Positions 54,401-64,000 of a stretch of 64,000 bases of DNA are shown here, one piece after another. Numbering within the stretch: the first letter of the stretch is position 1; each line of letters starts with the position of its first letter. A model generated the notes under the pieces. That model ran no database searches and was not told where the DNA came from. It worked only from the letters and a program-made list of their open reading frames with translations. The position numbers were made by a program, and so were the translations under genes. This stretch comes from Rutpela maculata (taxonomy: Eukaryota; Arthropoda; Insecta; Coleoptera; Cerambycidae). The DNA is taken from positions 44,778,842-44,842,841 of the forward strand of contig OW386294.2 in NCBI GenBank assembly GCA_936432065.2, given 5' to 3'.

Positions 54401-57400
54401 ACCCATCCTAATTTCATCAAACCCATCCTAATTTCTTCAAACCCATGCTAAATTGCTCAAACCTCACATAAATTTTCAAACCACATAAATTTTCGTTCGG
54501 TTTCATCAAACCCATCCTAATTTCATCAAACCCATCCTAATTTCTTCAAACCCATGCTAAATTGCTCAAACCTCAGGTAAATTTTCAAACCACATAAATT
54601 TTCGTTCGGTTTCATCAAACCCATCCTAATTTCGTCAAACCCATGCTAAATATGTCAAACCTCACATAAATTTTCGTTCGGTTTCATCAAACCCATCCTA
54701 ATTTCTTCAAACCCATGCTAAATTGCTCAAACCTCACATAAATTTTCAAACCACATAAATTTTCGTTCGGTTTCATCAAACCCATCCTAATTTCATCAAA
54801 CCCATCCTAATTTCTTCAAACCCATGCTAAATTGCTCAAACCTCAGGTAAATTTTCAAACCACATAAATTTTCGTTCGGTTTCATCAAACCCATCCTAAT
54901 TTCGTCAAACCCATGCTAAATATGTCAAACCTCACATAAATTTTCAAACTTCACATAAATTTTCGTTCGGTTTCATCAAACCCATCCTAATTTCTTCAAA
55001 CCCATGCTAAATTGCTCAAACCTCACATAAATTTTCAAACCACATAAATTTTCGTTCGGTTTCATCAAACCCATCCTAATTTCTTCAATCCCATGCTAAT
55101 TTGCTCAAACCTCAGATAAATTTTCAAACCTCATAAATTTTCGTTCGGATTCATCAAACCCATCCTAATTTCATCAAACCCATCCTAATTTCTTCAAACC
55201 CATGCTAAATTGCTCAAACCTCACATAAATTTTCAAACCACATAAATTTTCGTTCGGTTTCATCAAACCCATCCTAATTTCATCAAACCCATCCTAATTT
55301 CTTCAAACCCATGCTAAATTGCTCAAACCTCAGGTAAATTTTCAAACCACATAAATTTTCGTTCGGTTTCATCAAACCCATCCTAATTTCGTCAAACCCA
55401 TGCCAAATATGTCAAACCTCACATAAATTTTCGTTCGGTTTCATCAAACCCATCCTAATTTCTTCAAACCCATGCTAAATTGCTCAAACCTCACATAAAT
55501 TTTCAAACCACATAAATTTTCGTTCGGTTTCATCAAACCCATCCTAATTTCATCAAACCCATCCTAATTTCTTCAAACCCATGCTAAATTGCTCAAACCT
55601 CAGGTAAATTTTCAAACCACATAAATTTTCGTTCGGTTTCATCAAACCCATCCTAATTTCGTCAAACCCATGCTAAATATGTCAAACCTCACATAAATTT
55701 TCAAACCTCACATAAATTTTCGTTCGGTTTCATCAAACCCATCCTAATTTCTTCAAACCAATGCTAAATTGCTCAAACCTCACATAAATTTTCAAACCAC
55801 ATAAATTTTCGTTCGGTTTCATCAAACCCATCCTAATTTCTTCAAACCCATGCTAATTTGCTCAAACCTCAGATAAATTTTCAAACCTCATAAATTTTCG
55901 TTCGGATTCATCAAACCCATCCTAATTTCATCAAACCCATCCTAATTTCTTCAAACCCATGCTAAATTGCTCAAACCTCAGGTAAATTTTCAAACCACAT
56001 AAATTTTCGTTCGGTTTCATCAAACCCATCCTAATTTCGTCAAACCCATGCTAAATATGTCAAACCTCACATAAATTTTCAAACCACATAAATTTTCGTT
56101 CGGTTTCATCAAACCCATCCTAATTTCTTCAAACCCATGCTAATTTGCTCAAACCTCAGATAAATTTTCAAACCTCATAAATTTTCGTTCGGATTCATCA
56201 AACCCATCCTAATTTCGTCAAACCCATGCTAATTTTGTCAAACCTCACATAAATTTTCAAACCTCACATAAATTTTCGTTCGGTTTCATCAAACCCATCC
56301 TAATTTCTTCAAACCCATGCTAAATTGCTCAAACCTCACATAAATTTTCAAACCACATAAATTTTCGTTCGGTTTCATCAAACCCATCCTAATTTCATCA
56401 AACCCATCCTAATTTCTTCAAACCCATGCTAAATTGCTCAAACCTCAGGTAAATTTTCAAACCACATAAATTTTCGTTCGGTTTCATCAAACCCATCCTA
56501 ATTTCGTCAAACCCATGCTAAATATGTCAAACCTCGCATAAATTTTCAAACCTCACATAAATTTTCGTTCGGTTTCATCAAACCCATCCTAATTTCTTCA
56601 AACCCATGCTAAATTGCTCAAACCTCACATAAATTTTCAAACCACATAAATTTTCGTTCGGTTTCATCAAACCCATCCTAATTTCTTCAAACCCATGCTA
56701 ATTTGCTCAAACCTCAGATAAATTTTCAAACCTCATAAATTTTCGTTCGGATTCATCAAACCCATCCTAATTTCATCAAACCCATCCTAATTTCTTCAAA
56801 CCCATGCTAAATTGCTCAAACCTCACATAAATTTTCAAACCACATAAATTTTCGTTCGGTTTCATCAAACCCATCCTAATTTCATCAAACCCATCCTAAT
56901 TTCTTCAAACCCATGCTAAATTGCTCAAACCTCAGGTAAATTTTCAAACCACATAAATTTTCGTTCGGTTTCATCAAACCCATCCTAATTTCGTCAAACC
57001 CATGCTAAATATGTCAAACCTCACATAAATTTTCGTTCGGTTTCATCAAACCCATCCTAATTTCTTCAAACCCATGCTAAATTGCTCAAACCTCACATAA
57101 ATTTTCAAACCACATAAATTTTCGTTCGGTTTCATCAAACCCATCCTAATTTCATCAAACCCATCCTAATTTCTTCAAACCCATGCTAAATTGCTCAAAC
57201 CTCAGGTAAATTTTCAAACCACATAAATTTTCGTTCGGTTTCATCAAACCCATCCTAATTTCGTCAAACCCATGCTAAATATGTCAAACCTCACATAAAT
57301 TTTCAAACCTCACATAAATTTTCGTTCGGTTTCATCAAACCCATCCTAATTTCTTCAAACCCATGCTAAATTGCTCAAACCTCACATAAATTTTCAAACC

Positions 57401-59069
57401 ACATAAATTTTCGTTCGGTTTCATCAAACCCATCCTAATTTCATCAAACCCATCCTAATTTCTTCAAACCCATGCTAAATTGCTCAAACCTCAGGTAAAT
57501 TTTCAAACCACATAAATTTTCGTTCGGTTTCATCAAACCCATCCTAATTTCGTCAAACCCATGCTAAATATGTCAAACCTCACATAAATTTTCGTTCGGT
57601 TTCATCAAACCCATCCTAATTTCTTCAAACCCATGCTAAATTGCTCAAACCTCACATAAATTTTCAAACCACATAAATTTTCGTTCGGTTTCATCAAACC
57701 CATCCTAATTTCATCAAACCCATCCTAATTTCTTCAAACCCATGCTAAATTGCTCAAACCTCAGGTAAATTTTCAAACCACATAAATTTTCGTTCGGTTT
57801 CATCAAACCCATCCTAATTTCGTCAAACCCATGCTAAATATGTCAAACCTCACATAAATTTTCGTTCGGTTTCATCAAACCCATCCTAATTTCTTCAAAC
57901 CCATGCTAAATTGCTCAAACCTCACATAAATTTTCAAACCACATAAATTTTCGTTCGGTTTCATCAAACCCATCCTAATTTCATCAAACCCATCCTAATT
58001 TCTTCAAACCCATGCTAAATTGCTCAAACCTCAGGTAAATTTTCAAACCACATAAATTTTCGTTCGGTTTCATCAAACCCATCCTAATTTCGTCAAACCC
58101 ATGCTAAATATGTCAAACCTCACATAAATTTTCAAACCTCACATAAATTTTCGTTCGGTTTCATCAAACCCATCCTAATTTCTTCAAACCCATGCTAAAT
58201 TGCTCAAACCTCACATAAATTTTCAAACCACATAAATTTTCGTTCGGTTTCATCAAACCCATCCTAATTTCTTCAAACCCATGCTAATTTGCTCAAACCT
58301 CAGATAAATTTTCAAACCTCATAAATTTTCGTTCGGATTCATCAAACCCATCCTAATTTCATCAAACCCATCCTAATTTCTTCAAACCCATGCTAAATTG
58401 CTCAAACCTCAGGTAAATTTTCAAACCACATAAATTTTCGTTCGGTTTCATCAAACCCATCCTAATTTCGTCAAACCCATGCTAAATATGTCAAACCTCA
58501 CATAAATTTTCAAACCACATAAATTTTCGTTCGGTTTCATCAAACCCATCCTAATTTCTTCAAACCCATGCTAATTTGCTCAAACCTCAGATAAATTTTC
58601 AAACCTCATAAATTTTCGTTCGGATTCATCAAACCCATCCTAATTTCGTCAAACCCATGCTAATTTTGTCAAACCTCACATAAATTTTCAAACCTCACAT
58701 AAATTTTCGTTCGGTTTCATCAAACCCATCCTAATTTCTTCAAACCCATGCTAAATTGCTCAAACCTCACATAAATTTTCAAACCACATAAATTTTCGTT
58801 CGGTTTCATCAAACCCATCCTAATTTCATCAAACCCATCCTAATTTCTTCAAACCCATGCTAAATTGCTCAAACCTCAGGTAAATTTTCAAACCACATAA
58901 ATTTTCGTTCGGTTTCATCAAACCCATCCTAATTTCGTCAAACCCATGCTAATTTTGTCAAACCTCACATAAATTTTCAAACCTCACATAAATTTTCGTT
59001 CGGTTTCATCAAACCCATCCTAATTTCTTCAAACCCATGCTAGATTGCTCAAACCTCACATAAATTTTC
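44501..59069 (+). repeat. Second large direct duplication, copy 2 (partner 24560-39090)
   Basis: Right-hand copy. It lacks several variants that copies 1 and 2 of the first duplication share (1935/29542, 2929/30536, 4423/32030, 8083/35690, 9758/37365), so it split off earlier. It carries its own changes, including 50170 (t for c), 47701 (g for a) and aaacttcac near 54949. Past 59069 it runs into the segment also seen at 18481-18840. Confidence 0.87.
51192..53076 (+). repeat. 1.9-kb direct repeat, copy 1 (partner 61414-63298)
   Basis: Offset 10,222, with the rare aaatcc variant shared at 52754 and 62976. The left limit is the ggatt/ggttt difference at 51191/61413. The right limit is where copy 1 has a plus b30 and copy 2 has the short M3 directly. 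One private change in copy 2, at 62940, removes the first CpG of a b tail. Confidence 0.82.
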
Positions 59070-59300
59070 GTTCGGTTTCATCAAACCCATCCTAATTTCG
59101 TCAAACCCATGCTAAATATGTCAAACCTCACATACATTTTAAAACCACATAAATTTTCGTTCGGTTTCATCAAACCCATCCTAATTTCTTCAAACCCATG
59201 CTAATTTGCTCAAACCTCAGATAAATTTTCAAACCTCATAAATTTTCGTTCGGATTCATCAAACCCATCCTAATTTCGTCAAACCCATGCTAATTTTGTC
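58946..59300 (+). repeat. Junction segment matching 18481-18840
   Basis: Begins with d(ttttg) where the partner of the large duplication (38967) has d(atatg). It carries the catacattttaaaacc variant at 59135 and leads into M2 short - M3 - M2 long. It marks the switch from the duplicated 14.5-kb block to a different part of the array. Confidence 0.78.
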
Positions 59301-60327
59301 AAACCTCACATAAATTTTCAAACCTCACATAAATTTTCGTTCGGTTTCATCAAACCCATCCTAATTTCTTCAAACCCATGCTAATTTGCTCAAACCTCAG
59401 ATAAATTTTCAAACCTCATAAATTTTCGTTCGGATTCATCAAACCCATCCTAATTTCATCAAACCCATCCTAATTTCTTCAAACCCATGCTAAATTGCTC
59501 AAACCTCACATAAATTTTCAAACCACATAAATTTTCGTTCGGTTTCATCAAACCCATCCTAATTTCATCAAACCCATCCTAATTTCTTCAAACCCATGCT
59601 AAATTGCTCAAACCTCAGGTAAATTTTCAAACCACATAAATTTTCGTTCGGTTTCATCAAACCCATCCTAATTTCGTCAAACCCATGCTAAATATGTCAA
59701 ACCTCACATAAATTTTCAAACCTCACATAAATTTTCGTTCGGTTTCATCAAACCCATCCTAATTTCTTCAAACCCATGCTAAATTGCTCAAACCTCACAT
59801 AAATTTTCAAACCACATAAATTTTCGTTCGGTTTCATCAAACCCATCCTAATTTCATCAAACCCATCCTAATTTCTTCAAACCCATGCTAAATTGCTCAA
59901 ACCTCAGGTAAATTTTCAAACCACATAAATTTTCGTTCGGTTTCATCAAACCCATCCTAATTTCGTCAAACCCATGCTAAATATGTCAAACCTCACATAA
60001 ATTTTCGTTCGGTTTCATCAAACCCATCCTAATTTCTTCAAACCCATGCTAAATTGCTCAAACCTCACATAAATTTTCAAACCACATAAATTTTCGTTCG
60101 GTTTCATCAAACCCATCCTAATTTCATCAAACCCATCCTAATTTCTTCAAACCCATGCTAAATTGCTCAAACCTCAGGTAAATTTTCAAACCACATAAAT
60201 TTTCGTTCGGTTTCATCAAACCCATCCTAATTTCGTCAAACCCATGCTAAATATGTCAAACCTCACATAAATTTTCGTTCGGTTTCATCAAACCCATCCT
60301 AATTTCTTCAAACCCATGCTAAATTGC

Positions 60328-60393
60328 TCAAACCTCACATAAATTTTCAAACCACATAAATTTTCAAACCACATAAATTTTCGTTCGGTTTCA
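60328..60393 (+). repeat. Fusion of two b heads without the first CpG tail
   Basis: a(cac) 60328-60346 is followed by a 17-bp tailless b head (ccacat form) 60347-60363 and then a full b30 60364-60393. The first b head has lost its cgttcgg tail and everything up to the next taaattttc. Deletion between two identical cataaattttc motifs, from inside an M4 to the start of an M1, produces exactly this. Confidence 0.88.
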
Positions 60394-61413
60394 TCAAACC
60401 CATCCTAATTTCTTCAAACCCATGCTAATTTGCTCAAACCTCAAATAAATTTTCAAACCTCATAAATTTTCGTTCGGATTCATCAAACCCATCCTAATTT
60501 CATCAAACCCATCCTAATTTCTTCAAACCCATGCTAAATTGCTCAAACCTCACATAAATTTTCAAACCACATAAATTTTCGTTCGGTTTCATCAAACCCA
60601 TCCTAATTTCATCAAACCCATCCTAATTTCTTCAAACCCATGCTAAATTGCTCAAACCTCAGGTAAATTTTCAAACCACATAAATTTTCGTTCGGTTTCA
60701 TTAAACCCATCCTAATTTCGTCAAACCCATGCTAAATATGTCAAACCTCACATAAATTTTCGTTCGGTTTCATCAAACCCATCCTAATTTCTTCAAACCC
60801 ATGCTAAATTGCTCAAACCTCACATAAATTTTCAAACCACATAAATTTTCGTTCGGTTTCATCAAACCCATCCTAATTTCATCAAACCCATCCTAATTTC
60901 TTCAAACCCATGCTAAATTGCTCAAACCTCAGGTAAATTTTCAAACCACATAAATTTTCGTTCGGTTTCATCAAACCCATCCTAATTTCGTCAAACCCAT
61001 GCTAAATATGTCAAACCTCACATAAATTTTCAAACCTCATAAATTTTCGTTCGGTTTCATCAAACCCATCCTAATTTCTTCAAACCCATGCTAAATTGCT
61101 CAAACCTCACATAAATTTTCAAACCACATAAATTTTCGTTCGGTTTCATCAAACCCATCCTAATTTCTTCAAACCCATGCTAATTTGCTCAAACCTCAGA
61201 TAAATTTTCAAACCTCATAAATTTTCGTTCGGATTCATCAAACCCATCCTAATTTCGTCAAACCCATGCTAATTTTGTCAAACCTCACATAAATTTTCAA
61301 ACCTCACATAAATTTTCGTTCGGTTTCATCAAACCCATCCTAATTTCTTCAAACCCATGCTAAATTGCTCAAACCTCACATAAATTTTCAAACCACATAA
61401 ATTTTCGTTCGGT

Positions 61414-63298
61414 TTCATCAAACCCATCCTAATTTCATCAAACCCATCCTAATTTCTTCAAACCCATGCTAAATTGCTCAAACCTCAGGTAAATTTTCAA
61501 ACCACATAAATTTTCGTTCGGTTTCATCAAACCCATCCTAATTTCGTCAAACCCATGCTAAATATGTCAAACCTCACATAAATTTTCAAACCACATAAAT
61601 TTTCGTTCGGTTTCATCAAACCCATCCTAATTTCTTCAAACCCATGCTAATTTGCTCAAACCTCAGATAAATTTTCAAACCTCATAAATTTTCGTTCGGA
61701 TTCATCAAACCCATCCTAATTTCGTCAAACCCATGCTAATTTTGTCAAACCTCACATAAATTTTCAAACCTCACATAAATTTTCGTTCGGTTTCATCAAA
61801 CCCATCCTAATTTCTTCAAACCCATGCTAATTTGCTCAAACCTCAGATAAATTTTCAAACCTCATAAATTTTCGTTCGGATTCATCAAACCCATCCTAAT
61901 TTCATCAAACCCATCCTAATTTCTTCAAACCCATGCTAAATTGCTCAAACCTCACATAAATTTTCAAACCACATAAATTTTCGTTCGGTTTCATCAAACC
62001 CATCCTAATTTCATCAAACCCATCCTAATTTCTTCAAACCCATGCTAAATTGCTCAAACCTCAGGTAAATTTTCAAACCACATAAATTTTCGTTCGGTTT
62101 CATCAAACCCATCCTAATTTCGTCAAACCCATGCTAAATATGTCAAACCTCACATAAATTTTCGTTCGGTTTCATCAAACCCATCCTAATTTCTTCAAAC
62201 CCATGCTAAATTGCTCAAACCTCACATAAATTTTCAAACCACATAAATTTTCGTTCGGTTTCATCAAACCCATCCTAATTTCATCAAACCCATCCTAATT
62301 TCTTCAAACCCATGCTAAATTGCTCAAACCTCAGGTAAATTTTCAAACCACATAAATTTTCGTTCGGTTTCATCAAACCCATCCTAATTTCGTCAAACCC
62401 ATGCTAAATATGTCAAACCTCACATAAATTTTCAAACCTCACATAAATTTTCGTTCGGTTTCATCAAACCCATCCTAATTTCTTCAAACCCATGCTAAAT
62501 TGCTCAAACCTCACATAAATTTTCAAACCACATAAATTTTCGTTCGGTTTCATCAAACCCATCCTAATTTCTTCAAACCCATGCTAATTTGCTCAAACCT
62601 CAGATAAATTTTCAAACCTCATAAATTTTCGTTCGGATTCATCAAACCCATCCTAATTTCATCAAACCCATCCTAATTTCTTCAAACCCATGCTAAATTG
62701 CTCAAACCTCACATAAATTTTCAAACCACATAAATTTTCGTTCGGTTTCATCAAACCCATCCTAATTTCATCAAACCCATCCTAATTTCTTCAAACCCAT
62801 GCTAAATTGCTCAAACCTCAGGTAAATTTTCAAACCACATAAATTTTCGTTCGGTTTCATCAAACCCATCCTAATTTCGTCAAACCCATGCTAAATATGT
62901 CAAACCTCACATAAATTTTCAAACCTCACATAAATTTTCTTTCGGTTTCATCAAACCCATCCTAATTTCTTCAAATCCATGCTAAATTGCTCAAACCTCA
63001 CATAAATTTTCAAACCACATAAATTTTCGTTCGGTTTCATCAAACCCATCCTAATTTCTTCAAACCCATGCTAATTTGCTCAAACCTCAGATAAATTTTC
63101 AAACCTCATAAATTTTCGTTCGGATTCATCAAACCCATCCTAATTTCATCAAACCCATCCTAATTTCTTCAAACCCATGCTAAATTGCTCAAACCTCAGG
63201 TAAATTTTCAAACCACATAAATTTTCGTTCGGTTTCATCAAACCCATCCTAATTTCGTCAAACCCATGCTAAATATGTCAAACCTCACATAAATTTTC
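61414..63298 (+). repeat. 1.9-kb direct repeat, copy 2 (partner 51192-53076)
   Basis: Near-identical to 51192-53076 at offset 10,222. It is followed by a short M3 with the unusual d(tttgc) end (from 63288), then short M2, showing that the right edge lies at an M5/M3 junction. Confidence 0.82.
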
Positions 63299-64000
63299 GT
63301 TCGGTTTCATCAAACCCATCCTAATTTCTTCAAACCCATGCTAATTTGCTCAAACCTCAGATAAATTTTCAAACCTCATAAATTTTCGTTCGGATTCATC
63401 AAACCCATCCTAATTTCGTCAAACCCATGCTAATTTTGTCAAACCTCACATAAATTTTCAAACCTCACATAAATTTTCGTTCGGTTTCATCAAACCCATC
63501 CTAATTTCTTCAAACCCATGCTAAATTGCTCAAACCTCACATAAATTTTCAAACCACATAAATTTTCGTTCGGTTTCATCAAACCCATCCTAATTTCTTC
63601 AAACCCATGCTAAATTGCTCAAACCTCAGGTAAATTTTCAAACCACATAAATTTTCGTTCGGTTTCATCAAACCCATCCTAATTTCGTCAAACCCATGCT
63701 AAATATGTCAAACCTCACATAAATTTTCAAACCTCACATAAATTTTCGTTCGGTTTCATCAAACCCATCCTAATTTCTTCAAACCCATGCTAAATTGCTC
63801 AAACCTCAGGTAAATTTTCAAACCACATAAATTTTCGTTCGGTTTCATCAAACCCATCCTAATTTCGTCAAACCCATGCTAAATATGTCAAACCTCACAT
63901 AAATTTTCAAACCTCACATAAATTTTCGTTCGGTTTCATCAAACCCATCCTAATTTCTTCAAACCCATGCTAAATTGCTCAAACCTCACATAAATTTTCA

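Larger units (their letters stand above)
1..64000 (+). repeat. Satellite DNA array filling the whole window
   Basis: Every stretch I read consists of the same family of ~20-bp sub-units beginning tcaaacc, all in one orientation, grouped into monomers of about 89 bp. At roughly 93 bp per monomer the window holds on the order of 690 monomers (an estimate from length, not a count). No insertion, inversion or unique segment interrupts it. Both ends are cut inside the array: the first base falls in the fifth position of an a sub-unit. Stop codons recur in all six frames. The longest open stretch I traced, on the reverse strand, is about 40 codons, so a protein-coding role is very unlikely. One 89-bp monomer contains about 30 A, 29 T, 25 C and 5 G. 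Arrays of this size and order are known from eukaryotic heterochromatin. Species and chromosomal position cannot be told from the sequence. Confidence 0.98.

Noticed and set aside
1..64000. CRISPR array
   Set aside because: Repeats recur at about 20-bp spacing, but there are no unique spacers: everything between any chosen repeat is itself repeated throughout the window. No cas gene or leader is present.
1..64000. Tandem-repeat protein gene
   Set aside because: Monomer lengths of 89, 109, 91 and 72 bp do not keep a common reading frame, and stop codons (taa in a, b, c and d on the + strand; tga and tag on the reverse) recur in every frame. The longest open stretch I traced is about 40 codons.
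1..64000. Telomere repeat
   Set aside because: The unit is about 20/89 bp with internal structure, not a 5 to 8 bp tandem repeat. GGGTTTG is only a partial likeness.
1..64000. Embedded transposon, tRNA, rRNA or other unique insert
   Set aside because: Reading through line by line, each stretch can be parsed into sub-units a, b, c and d. The largest departures are single-sub-unit gains, losses or fusions and point changes.
1..64000. Inverted segments or palindromic boundaries
   Set aside because: tcaaacc occurs on the + strand throughout, and I found no stretch where the array reads in reverse. AAATTT is self-complementary, but this is a six-base feature of the monomer, not an inverted repeat of note.

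Overview
The whole 64 kb window is one uninterrupted tandem-repeat (satellite DNA) array. I see no gene, RNA gene, transposon, CRISPR array or unique sequence, and both ends of the array lie outside the window. This points to a eukaryotic heterochromatic block (centromeric, pericentromeric, subtelomeric, or on a sex or B chromosome). The sequence alone does not let me name the species or the satellite family.

Basic unit. Everything is built from four related sub-units of about 20 bp, each starting tcaaacc: a (19 bp, ending taaattt), b (30 or 32 bp, a-like with an added cgttcgg-containing tail), c (20 bp, catcctaattt core) and d (20 bp, catgctaa core). The order a-b-c-d makes an 89-bp monomer. 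Length variants are 109 bp (c doubled), 91 bp (long b), 72 bp (a missing, long b) and one 129-bp case (c tripled). All copies face the same way. One 89-bp monomer holds about 34% G+C, with roughly five C for every G on the + strand.

Higher order. Point variants define recurrent monomer types, called here M1 to M5. M1: a(cac) b30 c(t) d(tttgc). M2: a(cag) b30 with ggatt, then c(g) d(ttttg), or a long form c(a) c(t) d(attgc). M3: b32 c(t) d, with or without a leading a. M4: a(cac) b30 c(a) c(t) d(attgc). M5: a(cagg) b30 c(g) d(atatg). They run in set orders, above all M3-M4-M5 (289 or 270 bp), joined with M1-M2 into super-units of about 1.7 to 2 kb (for example 1978-3777).

Large scale. Very long, nearly identical direct duplications lie on top of this. 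1-17804 reappears at 27608-45411 (offset 27,607). 24560-39090 reappears at 44501-59069 (offset 19,941 to 19,979, changing by 19 bp at two places). Together they give three copies of an ~11.5-kb block (1-11483, 27608-39090, 47568-59069). Shared rare variants show that the first two copies are the closest relatives. Shorter repeats are 1-3222 / 13932-17153, 8187-9239 / 22423-23475 and 51192-53076 / 61414-63298.

Irregular zone. 18048-20690 differs from the rest: mostly plain 89-bp monomers, mixed-type monomers and many private variants. It looks like an older or less homogenised part of the array. A piece of it (about 18481-18840) is shared with 58946-59300, at the right edge of the other large duplication.

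How it works together. There is no pathway here. The array reads as a record of repeated local slippage (19- and 20-bp sub-units), exchange between monomers, and very recent multi-kilobase amplification.
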